From Nocardia brasiliensis IFM 10847 (GTDB lineage Bacteria > Actinomycetota > Actinomycetes > Mycobacteriales > Mycobacteriaceae), in NCBI RefSeq assembly GCF_000710915.1, contig NZ_BAUA01000155.1, forward strand, positions 1 through 64,000: a stretch of 64,000 nt of DNA, written 5' to 3'. Made by a program: the position numbers and the translations under genes. Under the pieces are notes generated by a model, which ran no database searches, was not told the DNA's origin, and was given only the letters and a program-made list of their open reading frames with translations. Positions 16,325 to 25,279 of the stretch are shown piece by piece (position 1 is the stretch's first letter; every line of letters starts with the position of its first letter).

Positions 16325-17386
16325 TCATCGATGAACGGTGCCCCGACTTGGGAGGGCACAGCAGCCGAGGAAGCAGGGCTCGCCGTTCGGCGTGCAGCCG
16401 TAACCCGGGACCTCGCCCAGCCGTCGCGGCGGCACGTCGGCCAACTGCTCGCGGATCAATTCGACGACCATGCGCGCGAAACGGGGATCGGTGCCGGGGG
16501 TGCCCGCGCGCACGAAAACCATGCCGAGTTCGGCGGCCTTCTCCCGGGCCTCGTTGTCGAGATCCCAGATCACCTCGAGGTGATCGGAGACGAAGCCCAC
16601 CGGGCAGACGATGACCGCTTCGACGTTCTTCGCGCCGAGATCCTCCAGGTGATCCACGATGTCGGGATCCAGCCACGGCACCTGCGGCGGACCCGAACGG
16701 GACTGCCAGACGACGTCGTAGTCGGTGAACCCCGTTGCGGCGGCGGCCAATCGGGCGGCCTCGGCGACCTGGCGGCTGTACAGGTGGCCGCCGTCGGCCG
16801 CCGGACCCGCGGCGGTATCGGCGACGATCGGAATGGAGTGCGCGGTGAAGACCAGCCGGGCCGCGTCGCGGCGCTGCGCCGGAAGTTCTTGCCGCGCCGC
16901 GCGAATCGCGTCGGCGAAGGCCTCGATCAGCAGCGGGTGATCGAAGTACTGGCGCAGCTTCACCAGCTCCGGCGCACCGTCACCGAAAGCCGTTCGCGCC
17001 CTGGCGATGTCCTCGTGGTACTGCAGGCACCCCGAGTAGCCGCCCCAGGCCGAGGTCGGGAACACCAGTGCGGAACGCACACCGTCGGCGGCCATCCGCG
17101 CGACGGTGTCCTCCACCATGGGCGTCCAGTTCCGGTTGCCGAAGTACACCGGCAGATCGATACCGGCCGCGGCCAATTCGGCCTCGACCGCCGCGATGAT
17201 GTCCCGGTTGAGCGCGTTGATCGGCGATACCCCGCCGAAGTGCAGGTAGTGCTGCGCGACCTCGTCGAGCCGTGCGCGCGGCACGCCCCGGCCCCGGGTG
17301 ACGTTCTCCAGGAACGGCATCACGTCTTCGGGGCGCTCCGGGCCGCCGAAGGACAGCAACAGCAGTGCGTCGGCGGCCCGTGCCAC
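16325..17386 (-). CDS. hemH: Coproporphyrin III ferrochelatase (HemH/CpfC)
   Basis: A 353-residue ferrochelatase. LLLLSFGGPE at the N-terminus, the metal-ligand His in VFTAHSIP and VCPVGFVSDHLEVIWDLD are family signatures. It inserts iron into coproporphyrin III (or protoporphyrin) for haem synthesis. The C-terminus has four cysteines (GYGCTPNGEPCFLGCC); actinobacterial members are known to bind a [2Fe-2S] cluster through C-terminal Cys residues plus one central Cys, here probably GGYSGC. The start is GTG 17386 behind a strong GGAGGAGG site. It is 20 bases downstream of inhA, as the third gene of fabG1-inhA-hemH. Confidence 0.93.
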   Translation of the reverse strand: MARAADALLLLSFGGPERPEDVMPFLENVTRGRGVPRARLDEVAQHYLHFGGVSPINALNRDIIAAVEAELAAAGIDLPVYFGNRNWTPMVEDTVARMAADGVRSALVFPTSAWGGYSGCLQYHEDIARARTAFGDGAPELVKLRQYFDHPLLIEAFADAIRAARQELPAQRRDAARLVFTAHSIPIVADTAAGPAADGGHLYSRQVAEAARLAAAATGFTDYDVVWQSRSGPPQVPWLDPDIVDHLEDLGAKNVEAVIVCPVGFVSDHLEVIWDLDNEAREKAAELGMVFVRAGTPGTDPRFARMVVELIREQLADVPPRRLGEVPGYGCTPNGEPCFLGCCALPSRGTVHR

Positions 17387-17406
17387 GATCCCTCCTCCGG
17401 GATGAC

Positions 17407-18243
17407 TCAGTTGATCGACATGTTCTCGGGGAACCAGGTGTTGTGGCTGGCCCCGCCGTCGACGTAGATGATCGAGGCGGTGGTGCCCGGCAGCCAGTCC
17501 GAGAGCATCGCGACGATCGACTTGGCGACCACCGTCGGGTCGTCGACGTCCCAGCCGATCGGCGACGCGCCGTCCCAGTACTCGTTGAGCTGGTTGAGCT
17601 TGGCGGCGTCGTCGGTCGCGGTGCCCGCGATCGCCTTGGCCGCGAGCGTCTTGATCGGGCCGGCGGCGATCAGGTTGGAGCGAATCTTCTTGGCCGCGCC
17701 CACCTCTCGCGCGACGTACCGGTTCACCGATTCGAGCGCGGCCTTGGCCACACCCATCCAGTTGTAGAACGGCATCGCGGTGCGCGGATCGAAATCCATG
17801 CCGACGATCGAGCCGCGCTCGTTCATCACCGGCAGCACCGCGCGGGCCAGCGAGGCGTAGCTCCACGCCGAGATCTCGAAGGCCTTCGCCGCGTCGGGGC
17901 CGGGACCGTCGAGGAACGGCAGCGCCTCGGGGCCCATCAGGGTGCGCGGCGCGAACGCGATGGAGTGCAGCACGCCGTCGATGCCCTCGGGTGCCAGCTC
18001 ACGCAGCTTGTCCGGCAGCTCGGCGAGGTTCTCCTCGCTGGTGACATCGAGCGGGATGGCCGGGGGGACCTCCTGCGGCAGCCGCTTGGCGATGCGGTCG
18101 ATCAACCGCAGCCGCTCCGGAATGCCGGTGATGATCACCTTCGCGCCCTGCTCCTGCGCGACCGCGGCCGCGTGGAACGCGATCGACGAGTCGGTGATGA
18201 TGCCGGTCACCAGAATGGTCTTGCCTTCGAGCAGTCCGCCCAT
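17407..18243 (-). CDS. inhA: Enoyl-[acyl-carrier-protein] reductase InhA (NADH)
   Basis: A 278-residue FabI-type SDR. KTILVTGIITDSSIA is the NADH-binding loop and VLHSIAFAPR the region equivalent to Ser94 of M. tuberculosis InhA. FYNWMGVAKAAL holds the catalytic Tyr and Lys (Tyr158/Lys165 equivalents). It performs the last reduction step of FAS-II elongation for mycolic acid precursors and is the isoniazid-NAD target in mycobacteria. It follows fabG1 by 42 bases and probably shares its promoter; AGGAGA lies upstream of ATG 18243. Confidence 0.95.
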   Translation of the reverse strand: MGGLLEGKTILVTGIITDSSIAFHAAAVAQEQGAKVIITGIPERLRLIDRIAKRLPQEVPPAIPLDVTSEENLAELPDKLRELAPEGIDGVLHSIAFAPRTLMGPEALPFLDGPGPDAAKAFEISAWSYASLARAVLPVMNERGSIVGMDFDPRTAMPFYNWMGVAKAALESVNRYVAREVGAAKKIRSNLIAAGPIKTLAAKAIAGTATDDAAKLNQLNEYWDGASPIGWDVDDPTVVAKSIVAMLSDWLPGTTASIIYVDGGASHNTWFPENMSIN

Positions 18244-18285
18244 GGGTCTTCGGTTCTCCTGAGAGTCGAGTGGTGTGGTGAAAGA

Positions 18286-19008
18286 CTAGTGGCCCATGCC
18301 CAAGCCGCCGTCGACCGGGATCACGGCACCGGTGATGTAGCCCGCGTCATCGGACGCCAAGAAGCTGATCGCGGCGGCGACCTCCTCCGGCTGCCCCATT
18401 CGCTTGGCCGGAATGCCGTATTTCAGTACCAGCTCACGCATTTCCTCGGTGACCTCGTCGCGCGTCATATCGGTTTCGATGAAACCGGGCGCGACGACAT
18501 TGGCGGTGATGTTGCGCGAGCCGATCTCCATCGTGATCGAACGCGCCATGCCGACCAGGCCCGCCTTCGACGCGGCGTAATTCACCTGTCCCGGACCGCC
18601 CTTGAGGCCGACCACCGAGCCGAGCAGGATGATCCGGCCGAACTTCGCCCGGAGCATGGCGCGATTCGCGCGCTTGGCACAGCGGAACGCGCCGGTCAGG
18701 TTGGCGTCGATGACCCTGCTGAACTGCTCTTCGCTCATCCGCATCAGCAGCGTGTTGTCGACGATGCCCGCGTTGGCGACCAGGACCTCGACCGGCCCCT
18801 GCTTCTCCTCGACCTCGGTGAACGCCGCGTCGACCGATTCCGAGTCCGTCACATCGCATTTCACGCCGAGCATCCCCTCCGGCGCGCCGGAACCACGGTG
18901 GGTGACGGCGACCTTGTGACCGTCGGCCACCAAGCGCTGCGCGACTGCGAGACCGATGCCACGGTTACCACCCGTGACCAGGACAGACCGGGATGTGATG
19001 TTCGACAT
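18286..19008 (-). CDS. fabG1: 3-oxoacyl-[acyl-carrier-protein] reductase FabG1 (MabA)
   Basis: A 240-residue SDR, the beta-ketoacyl-ACP reductase of the mycolate FAS-II system. It shows VTGGNRGIGLAVAQ (NADPH binding), VANAGI, catalytic Ser in LLGSVVG and Tyr/Lys in NYAASKAG. The C-terminal GAVIPVDGGLGMGH matches MabA closely. It is the first gene of the fabG1-inhA-hemH unit. ATG 19008 is chosen because the mature family start is MSNITSRSVL; upstream in-frame sequence is Arg-rich and non-conserved. The 205-base region behind it should hold the operon promoter. Confidence 0.94.
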   Translation of the reverse strand: MSNITSRSVLVTGGNRGIGLAVAQRLVADGHKVAVTHRGSGAPEGMLGVKCDVTDSESVDAAFTEVEEKQGPVEVLVANAGIVDNTLLMRMSEEQFSRVIDANLTGAFRCAKRANRAMLRAKFGRIILLGSVVGLKGGPGQVNYAASKAGLVGMARSITMEIGSRNITANVVAPGFIETDMTRDEVTEEMRELVLKYGIPAKRMGQPEEVAAAISFLASDDAGYITGAVIPVDGGLGMGH

Positions 19009-19213
19009 GGGGAACAACCTACCTGGTGGCGGCCGCCACCCGGAAACCCGCCCGGCGCCGGTCCGGACGGTTCCGCGACGAGGGCGGCGCGGTTCGGACA
19101 GAACGGTCACCAGCCCCGGCGCGCGACCGTATGGTCGACGCCGCGGCAGCTCGGCACCCCGGGGTCGACGGCCCGGCGCAGGCCGAAACGTTCGTGGCGC
19201 CAGGGTGACTCGG

Positions 19214-20215
19214 TTACGGCAGGCGCTGGCGATAGAGCAGTCCGGTGATCACACCGGCCGAGGTGATCAACAGGCCGAGCAGCAACCACGGACGACTCGC
19301 ATCGCCCCTGGTCAGCTCGAATCCGATCTGCTGTTCGAGGGTGTCGTACACCTTGCTCAGTTCCTGCAGGGTGGACGCGGTGTAGAACTCGCCGCCGGAC
19401 AGCCGGGCGAGTTCGCGCATGGCGTCGTCATCGACCGGCACGGGCACGTCGTCGCGCGAACCGTCCTCACGCGGAATGCTGACCTTGCCCCACCTGGTGC
19501 CGTAGGAGATCGTCGAGATCGGCACGTTCTTGTTCTTCGCCAGTCGTGCGGCGACGAATTCGTGGCGCGGGTTGTCCACGTCCTCGAACGCGGGCACGGT
19601 CTGCTTGCCGTCCGACATCAGCACGATCCGCGCGGGCGGCGGCTCCTGCGCGCCGCCGAGCACCGACGCGAGCGTGTCGATCGCGTTGAGCGCGGTGAGG
19701 ATGCCCTCGCCGGTCGCGGTCCGCTCGGCGAGCTTGGCGTTGTCGATGGCCGCCTTGACCGATTCGTGGTTGGTCGTCGGCGACACCATCACCGACGCGG
19801 TGCCCGCGAAGGTGATGAAGCCGATGTTCAAACCGTTCGGCAGGCCGTCGACGAATTCCTTACCGGCCTTCTTCGCGACCTCGATCCGGCTCGGCGGCAC
19901 GTCGGTCGCCTCCATCGACAGCGACACGTCCATCACCAGCATGACCGTGGCGCGGTTGCGGGCGACCTTCTTGACCGCGGTCGGCCCGGCCGCCGCGATG
20001 GTCAGGAACACCAGGCCGACCAGCATCAGCGCGATCGGCACGTGCCGCAACGGGCTCGGCCGCGCGGGCGCGACCTTCTCCAGCAGCTCCATGTTGCTGA
20101 ACTGCAGCATGTGCTTGTACTTGCCGCGCTGCACCAGGACGTAGCCCAGCGCGATCAACGCGAGGACGGCCAGGAAGCCGAGCCAGAGCGCGGCGGTGAA
20201 ATGCGAAATACTCAC
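19214..20215 (-). CDS. VWA-domain membrane protein (Rv1481-like)
   Basis: A 333-residue protein with membrane helices at the N-terminus (about residues 6-26 and 60-80) and a final C-terminal helix (LLLGLLITSAGVITGLL). Between them lies a von Willebrand factor A domain with the MIDAS motif DVSLSMEATD. These VWA proteins act with DUF58 and MoxR AAA+ ATPases, encoded directly upstream, in assembling or remodelling envelope complexes. The GTG start at 20215 overlaps the DUF58 stop (GTGA), so the genes are coupled. Confidence 0.9.
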   Translation of the reverse strand: MSISHFTAALWLGFLAVLALIALGYVLVQRGKYKHMLQFSNMELLEKVAPARPSPLRHVPIALMLVGLVFLTIAAAGPTAVKKVARNRATVMLVMDVSLSMEATDVPPSRIEVAKKAGKEFVDGLPNGLNIGFITFAGTASVMVSPTTNHESVKAAIDNAKLAERTATGEGILTALNAIDTLASVLGGAQEPPPARIVLMSDGKQTVPAFEDVDNPRHEFVAARLAKNKNVPISTISYGTRWGKVSIPREDGSRDDVPVPVDDDAMRELARLSGGEFYTASTLQELSKVYDTLEQQIGFELTRGDASRPWLLLGLLITSAGVITGLLYRQRLP

Positions 20216-21198
20216 TGACGTGGGACCCGCCCGCTCGGGGCGCCGAGGCTGTGGCGCCGGGTGGACACGAACCGGACCACGTCGGCGATCCAGTCCCTAT
20301 CGGTGTGCAGGGTGAGGACCGGCGCGCCGCAGCTGCGCAGGGCCTGTTCGACTTGCTCCCGGTGCCGCTGCGCCGCCGCCGCGAAATCCGCGCGCAGCGT
20401 GGGCGTCACGCTGAACTCGCGGGTGCGCCCGGTCTCCGGATCGTGCAGCACGACATCGCCGATATCGGGCAACGCCAGATCGCGCGGGTCGATGATCTCG
20501 ACCGCGAGCAGGTCGTGCCGGGCCGAGATGGCGCGCAGCGAACGCTGCCAATCGATATCGCCGAGAAAATCGCTGATGATCACCACCAGACCGCGTTTGC
20601 GTTGCGGGCGGCGCAGCGACTCGATGCCGCCGCGCAGGTCCCCGCGCACCCCGTCGCGCGCGTGCGGCGTGGTCGCGATGCTGCGCAGCAGCGACTGCGC
20701 GTGCACCCGGCCGCTGCGCGCGGGCACCCGGACCAATCGTTCGCCGGTGGCCACGACCGCGCCGATCCGGTTGCCGCCGCCGCTGGTGAGGTGGGTGATG
20801 GCGGCCGCGGCGGCGATCGCCAGATCCCGCTTCTGGCACAGCGCGGTGCCGAAGTCCAGACTCGCCGAGAGATCGACGACCATCCACGTCTCCAGCTCGC
20901 GGTCGGCGATCATCTGCCGCACGTGCGGGTGGGTGGTTCGGGCGGTGACCGACCAATCCATCTGGCGCACATCGTCACCCGGCTGATAGGTGCGCGCCTC
21001 CCCGGGTTCCGAACCGGGCCCGGGGATGAGGCCGAGGTGGTCGCCGTGCAGCACGCCGTCGAGCCTGCGGCGCACCGTCAGCTCCAGCGTTTTCAGCGCC
21101 GCGGTCAGCCGCGGGTCGGTCAGTTCGCCGGCCTGGAACGACGGCGGCGCATGCGGAGAGGCGGCCACGCGGTACGGCGGTTCCGGCGCCGCGGTCAC
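20212..21198 (-). CDS. DUF58 domain protein (Rv1480-like)
   Basis: A 328-residue protein of the MoxR-VWA-DUF58 system. The family core YQPGDDVRQMDWSVTART is clear near residue 70, followed by a VWA-like Rossmann region (WMVVDLSASLDFGT). DUF58 proteins are the middle partner between the MoxR ATPase and the VWA protein; the molecular role is not established. The GTG at 21198 overlaps the moxR stop, and its own stop overlaps the start of the VWA gene, so all three are translated as a unit. Confidence 0.9.
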   Translation of the reverse strand: MTAAPEPPYRVAASPHAPPSFQAGELTDPRLTAALKTLELTVRRRLDGVLHGDHLGLIPGPGSEPGEARTYQPGDDVRQMDWSVTARTTHPHVRQMIADRELETWMVVDLSASLDFGTALCQKRDLAIAAAAAITHLTSGGGNRIGAVVATGERLVRVPARSGRVHAQSLLRSIATTPHARDGVRGDLRGGIESLRRPQRKRGLVVIISDFLGDIDWQRSLRAISARHDLLAVEIIDPRDLALPDIGDVVLHDPETGRTREFSVTPTLRADFAAAAQRHREQVEQALRSCGAPVLTLHTDRDWIADVVRFVSTRRHSLGAPSGRVPRQ

Positions 21199-22415
21199 TT
21201 GTTCTGGACGTTGCCGGCGGGCTGGGACTGCTGCCCGTTCGGCGGCTGCGGCACCGGCTGCGGGGCGCCCTGCTGCTGTTGCGGCGGCTGCGGGATGCCC
21301 TGCGGCGAACCCGGCTGCTGCTGCGGAAGCTGTTGCGGCGCGGCAGAACCGGCGGAGGAGCCCGGCGCGACGGCCTGCGGCGCGACCTGAGGCAGACCGA
21401 CGGTCTGCAGCACCCGCTTGATCACGTCCTCCGGACTGATCTCGTCGGCGAGCGCGTCGTAGGACAGCACCAGGCGGTGGCGCAGCACGTCCGGGATCAC
21501 CTCGACCACGTCCTGGGGCACCACGTAGTCGCGGCCGCGGATCAGCGCGACGGCGCGGGCCGCGGCGATGATGCCGAGGCTGGCGCGCGGCGAGGCGCCG
21601 TAGGAGATCCAGCTCGCCACGTCCTGCATGCCGAAGTCGGCGGGCCTGCGGGTCGCCGCGATCACCCGGACCACGTAGTCGACCAGCGCGTGGTGCACGA
21701 AGACATTGGCCGCCACCTTCTGCAGCCGCACGATCTCCTCGGGTTCCAGGATGCGCGTCGCCTCCGGCGGGGTGACACCCATCCGGTAGATGATCTCGCG
21801 CTCCTCCTCCACCGAGGGGTAGTCGACGACGACCTTGAACAGGAAGCGGTCGCGCTGCGCCTCGGGCAGCGGGTACACGCCCTCGCTCTCGATCGGGTTC
21901 TGCGTCGCCATCACCAGGAACGGGTTCGGCATCGGGTAGGTCTTGCCGCCGATCGACACGTGCCGCTCGGCCATCACCTCGAGCAGCGCGGACTGCACCT
22001 TGGCCGGCGCGCGGTTGATCTCGTCGGCGAGCACGAAGTTCGCCACGACCGGGCCGAGCTCGGTATCGAATTCCTCGCGGCCCTGCCGGAAGATGCGGGT
22101 ACCGATGAGGTCGGTGGGCACCAGGTCGGGGGTGAACTGCACGCGGGAGAACGAGCCGCCGACCACCTTGGCGAAGGTCTCCACGGCCAGGGTCTTGGCG
22201 ATGCCGGGCACGCCTTCGAGCAGGACGTGACCGCGCGCGAGCACGCCGACGAGCAATCGCTCGACCAGCCGGTCCTGACCGACGATCACCCGCTTGACCT
22301 CGTAGATCGCCTTCTCCAGGGTCTGGACGTCTCGCTCCAGGGTGTTCGACGTGGACGCAGGCGCATCTTTCGCCAATTTCGCCCCGCTGACACCGTCTGT
22401 CGAAGTCACCAACAT
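21195..22415 (-). CDS. moxR: MoxR-family AAA+ ATPase
   Basis: A 406-residue AAA+ ATPase. Walker A is LLEGVPGIAKTLA, Walker B VLADEINRAP, and sensor-1 VMATQNPIESEG. A Pro/Gln-rich tail of about 55 residues follows the AAA+ lid domain, which is longer than in most MoxR proteins. MoxR ATPases act like chaperones for partner VWA proteins; here DUF58 and VWA genes follow with overlapping codons. ATG 22415 is favoured, giving a short non-conserved lead before the ATPase domain. It corresponds to Rv1479. Confidence 0.92.
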   Translation of the reverse strand: MLVTSTDGVSGAKLAKDAPASTSNTLERDVQTLEKAIYEVKRVIVGQDRLVERLLVGVLARGHVLLEGVPGIAKTLAVETFAKVVGGSFSRVQFTPDLVPTDLIGTRIFRQGREEFDTELGPVVANFVLADEINRAPAKVQSALLEVMAERHVSIGGKTYPMPNPFLVMATQNPIESEGVYPLPEAQRDRFLFKVVVDYPSVEEEREIIYRMGVTPPEATRILEPEEIVRLQKVAANVFVHHALVDYVVRVIAATRRPADFGMQDVASWISYGASPRASLGIIAAARAVALIRGRDYVVPQDVVEVIPDVLRHRLVLSYDALADEISPEDVIKRVLQTVGLPQVAPQAVAPGSSAGSAAPQQLPQQQPGSPQGIPQPPQQQQGAPQPVPQPPNGQQSQPAGNVQNK

Positions 22416-22572
22416 CCCCGCTTTCGCCTTGGTCCTGTGCGTGCTGCCACAACTATTCCAGGTAATGGCCGTATGTGCCGCAACCGGACCCGACATGAAG
22501 AGAATTCGAAGCTTCGACTCCTCCGCTGCGGCGAATCCGTCGCTGCCGCGTATGCGCAGTCATCGAACCAGT

Positions 22573-23988
22573 TCAGCTGACGATCCGCACCGCGTACGGC
22601 ATGATGCCGCCCTCACGCACCGGCGAAACCCGGACCACCTCGCCCGATTGCGGCGCCTCGACCATCTGCCCGTCACCCAGGTACAGCGCGACGTGCTCGC
22701 TGCCGTTCGGTCCCCAGAACAGCATGTCGCCGCGAGCGCGCTCGGCCACCGGCACCCGGGTGCCGGCGTTGTACTGATACCCGCTGTAGTGCGGCAGCGA
22801 AACCCCGATCCCCGCAAAGGCATAGATCATCAGGCCGGAACAATCGAAGCCGACTTTGTTGTAATCGCCGAAGCTGTCCGCGACACCGCCGTCGCGGATG
22901 CCGAGCGTCGGGCCGTTCGCGTCCCCGCCGCCCCAGGAATAGATGACCCCCAATTGCGACATGGCGCGGTCGACGACCGTCTCCACCGCGGCCGAGCCGG
23001 TGACCGACGGGTACGACGGGCGCGGCGTCGACCGTTTCGGCGCTGGCGCGTCGCCCAACTGCGTATGCGGGCGCTGCTCGGTGTTGAGCTGACCGGCGCG
23101 AGCCTGTGCGTCCTTGTCGGCGGCGGCCCGGGCCGCCGCCGCGGCGGCCGCGGCGCGCACGGCGGCCTCCTCGGCCTTGCGTTGCTGATCCCAGGCCAGA
23201 TACGCGTCCCGCTGGCCCTGTAGTCCGGCCACGTTCTGTCGCGCGAAATCCAAGCGGCCCTGCGCATCCTGGCGTTGCCGGAGCAGGTCGTCGCGCCGGA
23301 CCGTCTGTTGATCGAGCTCGTTCTTGGCGGCGGCGACGGCGTGCTCGGCGTCGATCTTCTTCTGCTCGGCGATCGCGGCCGCGGCGTCGGCCGCCGATTT
23401 CGCCTGGCGCGCACTGGAGTTCTTGTTGCCCTGATCGATCTGGGCGCGGCGTAGTCGGTCCAGCACCTGCTGCTGGTTCTTCGACACCAGCGATAACAAC
23501 TGGGCTTGGTCGAGCGCGGTGGCCGGGGTGGACGCGGCCAGGTAGACGACCATCGAGTCCGCGGCCGGGCGGGTGTAGGCCTGGGAGGCGAACTGGTCGA
23601 AATTGCGCCGGGCCTGCCCGACCTGCGTTCCGGCATCGGCCAATTGGCGTTGCGTGTCGACCACGACGGCGGCGGCCGCGTCCGCGGCGTCGCGCGCGTC
23701 CTGCAGGTCGACCAGTGCCTTGTTGACCTCTTCGCGTTTGCGCGCGACCTCGCCGTCGAGCTGCTGTAACTGCTGGTCGACCGTGGCGACCTGATTGATC
23801 AGCGCGCCGACCTCGGTAACGCTCGCGTCGACTTGCGCTCCGGCGTCGGCGATTTGGCCGTCGCTCGGATTGGGCGGTGCGGGCGGCACGGCGACGGCGG
23901 GTCCGGCCAGCACCACGGCGACCGACACCAGCAACCCCAGAGCGATCCCCAGCGGCCGCCGATAGGCGACTTCGCCGTTGTTGCGCAT
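22573..23988 (-). CDS. ripA: NlpC/P60 peptidoglycan endopeptidase, RipA-like
   Basis: A 471-residue secreted hydrolase. Signal peptide at about residues 1-33 (LGLLVSVAVVLAGPAVAVPP), a long N-terminal coiled coil (about 45-310, with an Ala-rich stretch) and a C-terminal NlpC/P60 domain. The catalytic Cys is in GFDCSGLMIYAF and the His in SEHVALYLG. RipA cleaves D-Glu-mDAP bonds in peptide stems and is needed for daughter-cell separation; its N-terminal domain blocks the active site until processed. GGGAGG precedes ATG 23988. M. tuberculosis has a ripA-ripB pair here; only one gene is present in this window. Confidence 0.9.
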   Translation of the reverse strand: MRNNGEVAYRRPLGIALGLLVSVAVVLAGPAVAVPPAPPNPSDGQIADAGAQVDASVTEVGALINQVATVDQQLQQLDGEVARKREEVNKALVDLQDARDAADAAAAVVVDTQRQLADAGTQVGQARRNFDQFASQAYTRPAADSMVVYLAASTPATALDQAQLLSLVSKNQQQVLDRLRRAQIDQGNKNSSARQAKSAADAAAAIAEQKKIDAEHAVAAAKNELDQQTVRRDDLLRQRQDAQGRLDFARQNVAGLQGQRDAYLAWDQQRKAEEAAVRAAAAAAAARAAADKDAQARAGQLNTEQRPHTQLGDAPAPKRSTPRPSYPSVTGSAAVETVVDRAMSQLGVIYSWGGGDANGPTLGIRDGGVADSFGDYNKVGFDCSGLMIYAFAGIGVSLPHYSGYQYNAGTRVPVAERARGDMLFWGPNGSEHVALYLGDGQMVEAPQSGEVVRVSPVREGGIMPYAVRIVS

Positions 23989-24277
23989 CGCACCTCCCAA
24001 AGGACCCGACTCCGGCAAACACCCCATGGGCATCACCGGAACCATCAAGCCCAGTGGTCGGCAGACACCCCTGACAACACTCTTTTCCCGCAAGCAAGCA
24101 CTCGAACCGTACGACACTTCTGTCCCCAAAGGAACTTCAGCAACAGAATGACAAGCGCGTAATTTGTCCGTTGCCGGTTATTAGCCGGATGGGCGCAAGG
24201 TTTCCGACCGGAAAAACGTACCGGTCGTCAGGAAAAGTAGCTGGATAGAAACCAGCCATGCAGGGGCGGGCCGAAGC
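23989..24277. other. Intergenic region upstream of ripA-like gene
   Basis: The 289 bases between ripA and the Rv1476-like gene contain no credible ORF. It is less GC-rich than its surroundings around 24100-24240 and should include the ripA promoter and leader. I looked for a cyclic-di-AMP (ydaO-type) riboswitch, which often precedes actinobacterial wall hydrolase genes, and could not see its conserved blocks. Confidence 0.5.
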
Positions 24278-24856
24278 CTATGCGGAAGGGGTCTTCTCGC
24301 CGTCCACGCCTGCGGCGACCACCGGCGTTTCGGGCTCGGCACGCCGACGAGACTTCACGAAGTAGAGGCCGACGATGACCACCGCGGTACCGGCCAGCAA
24401 CACACTGGAAATCGCGGTCCAGGAGATCGGTTCCGGCCGCTGCAGCTGATCGACGAACGCCTGGGCGGCCTCGGTGGAATGGGCACTGCCCTTGAACTTG
24501 GCCTTGTCCTCGGCCCACTCCAACCGGACCCGGCTGATCGAATCGCTGTAGGTGCCGGCGAAGTCGTCGCTCAGCACCACGACGGTGCCGTGCTGGGTCT
24601 TGCCGAGTTCGGTGGCCAGGTCGCGCAGGCTCGAATCGCGGCCGGGGTTGCCCGGCACCACCACGATGCTGAGCGGGATGCCGTTCGCTCTCGCCTCGGC
24701 GGCGACGGCCGCCAACCCCGACTGATCCTTGCCGTCCACGGTGGCGACGTGGTTGTCGGCCAGGTCGGCGTTGATGGTGGTGACGGTGTCCTCGGTGACG
24801 TTGGGCGGCAGTTCGGCGGCCATGGGCGAAAAAACCGAGGTGTGCGAGACGGTCAT
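24278..24856 (-). CDS. Rv1476-like membrane protein
   Basis: A 192-residue protein conserved next to ripA in mycolata. The N-terminal two thirds form a soluble alpha/beta domain (GIPLSIVVVPGNPGRDSSLRDL). A single membrane helix near the C-terminus follows (WTAISSVLLAGTAVVIVGLYF, quoted here only for its location at about residues 145-165), then a short basic tail. No enzyme motif was recognised; a role in the envelope is inferred from position between acn and the RipA/MoxR cluster. ATG 24856 matches the family start MTVSHTSVF. Confidence 0.8.
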   Translation of the reverse strand: MTVSHTSVFSPMAAELPPNVTEDTVTTINADLADNHVATVDGKDQSGLAAVAAEARANGIPLSIVVVPGNPGRDSSLRDLATELGKTQHGTVVVLSDDFAGTYSDSISRVRLEWAEDKAKFKGSAHSTEAAQAFVDQLQRPEPISWTAISSVLLAGTAVVIVGLYFVKSRRRAEPETPVVAAGVDGEKTPSA

Positions 24857-25118
24857 CTTCCATCCGGTCTGTCGAGCCGCATCGGCATCCGAGGCGACAT
24901 GCATCCAACACTGCGGGTCGAGCGCAACACCCCCGGGCTGGCTCCGAAAGCACAGTACGCGACCGAGTGTCGCAGCACCCGCAGACGCCACGCGACGCGC
25001 CCCGCGCTTGCCCAACCGCCCGCGCGCACTCGCGGTCGGCGCACCCTGGCATGGTTCGCAGGCGGGTGGGCACACCTCTGCGTAGGCAGGCCCACACGAA
25101 CCGGACCCGTGCGGTTCA

Positions 25119-25134
25119 CAGGACAAGCGTACTG
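25119..25134. promoter_or_regulatory. Putative AcnR operator in the acn promoter
   Basis: CAGGACAAGCGTACTG fits the motif CAGNACnnnCGTACTG known for Corynebacterium glutamicum AcnR, a TetR-type repressor of aconitase. It lies about 145 bases before the acn start and directly before a possible -10 (TAAGGT, 25136-25141), so a bound repressor would block RNA polymerase. acnR follows acn. Binding here is inferred from the motif match. Confidence 0.7.
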
Positions 25135-25195
25135 TTAAGGTCATAGCGCAGAGGAACCCGGCGCTGCGGCGCTGGAATACCTGCAATGACACCGG

Positions 25196-25216
25196 AGCGA
25201 CTGCTTGCAGGTCGCT
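25196..25216 (+). other. Hairpin in the acn leader
   Basis: AGCGAC (25196-25201) pairs with GTCGCT (25211-25216), with a shorter inner TGC/GCA pairing, inside the likely 5' untranslated region of acn. It could influence translation or stability of the mRNA, or be incidental. Confidence 0.3.
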
Positions 25217-25279
25217 CGAAAGGCCAGCCGCCGACACAGCCCCGTCGGCGGCCAACCCTCACAGATGAGTGGAGCTGAC

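Noticed and set aside
16325..17866. A longer ferrochelatase starting at 17866
   Set aside because: The extra residues are an out-of-frame reading of inhA; a strong ribosome-binding site marks GTG 17386.
17365..19248. 627-codon plus-strand open frame over inhA and fabG1
   Set aside because: Antisense to textbook genes; product is Arg/His/Asp-rich without motifs.
20212..22452. Reading DUF58 as a 746-residue fusion extending through moxR
   Set aside because: The N-terminal 418 residues are an out-of-frame reading of moxR; the true start is the GTG at 21198 overlapping the moxR stop.
23989..24277. Cyclic-di-AMP (ydaO) riboswitch upstream of ripA
   Set aside because: Expected from biology, but the conserved GGGTGAA-type blocks and closing stems could not be found.
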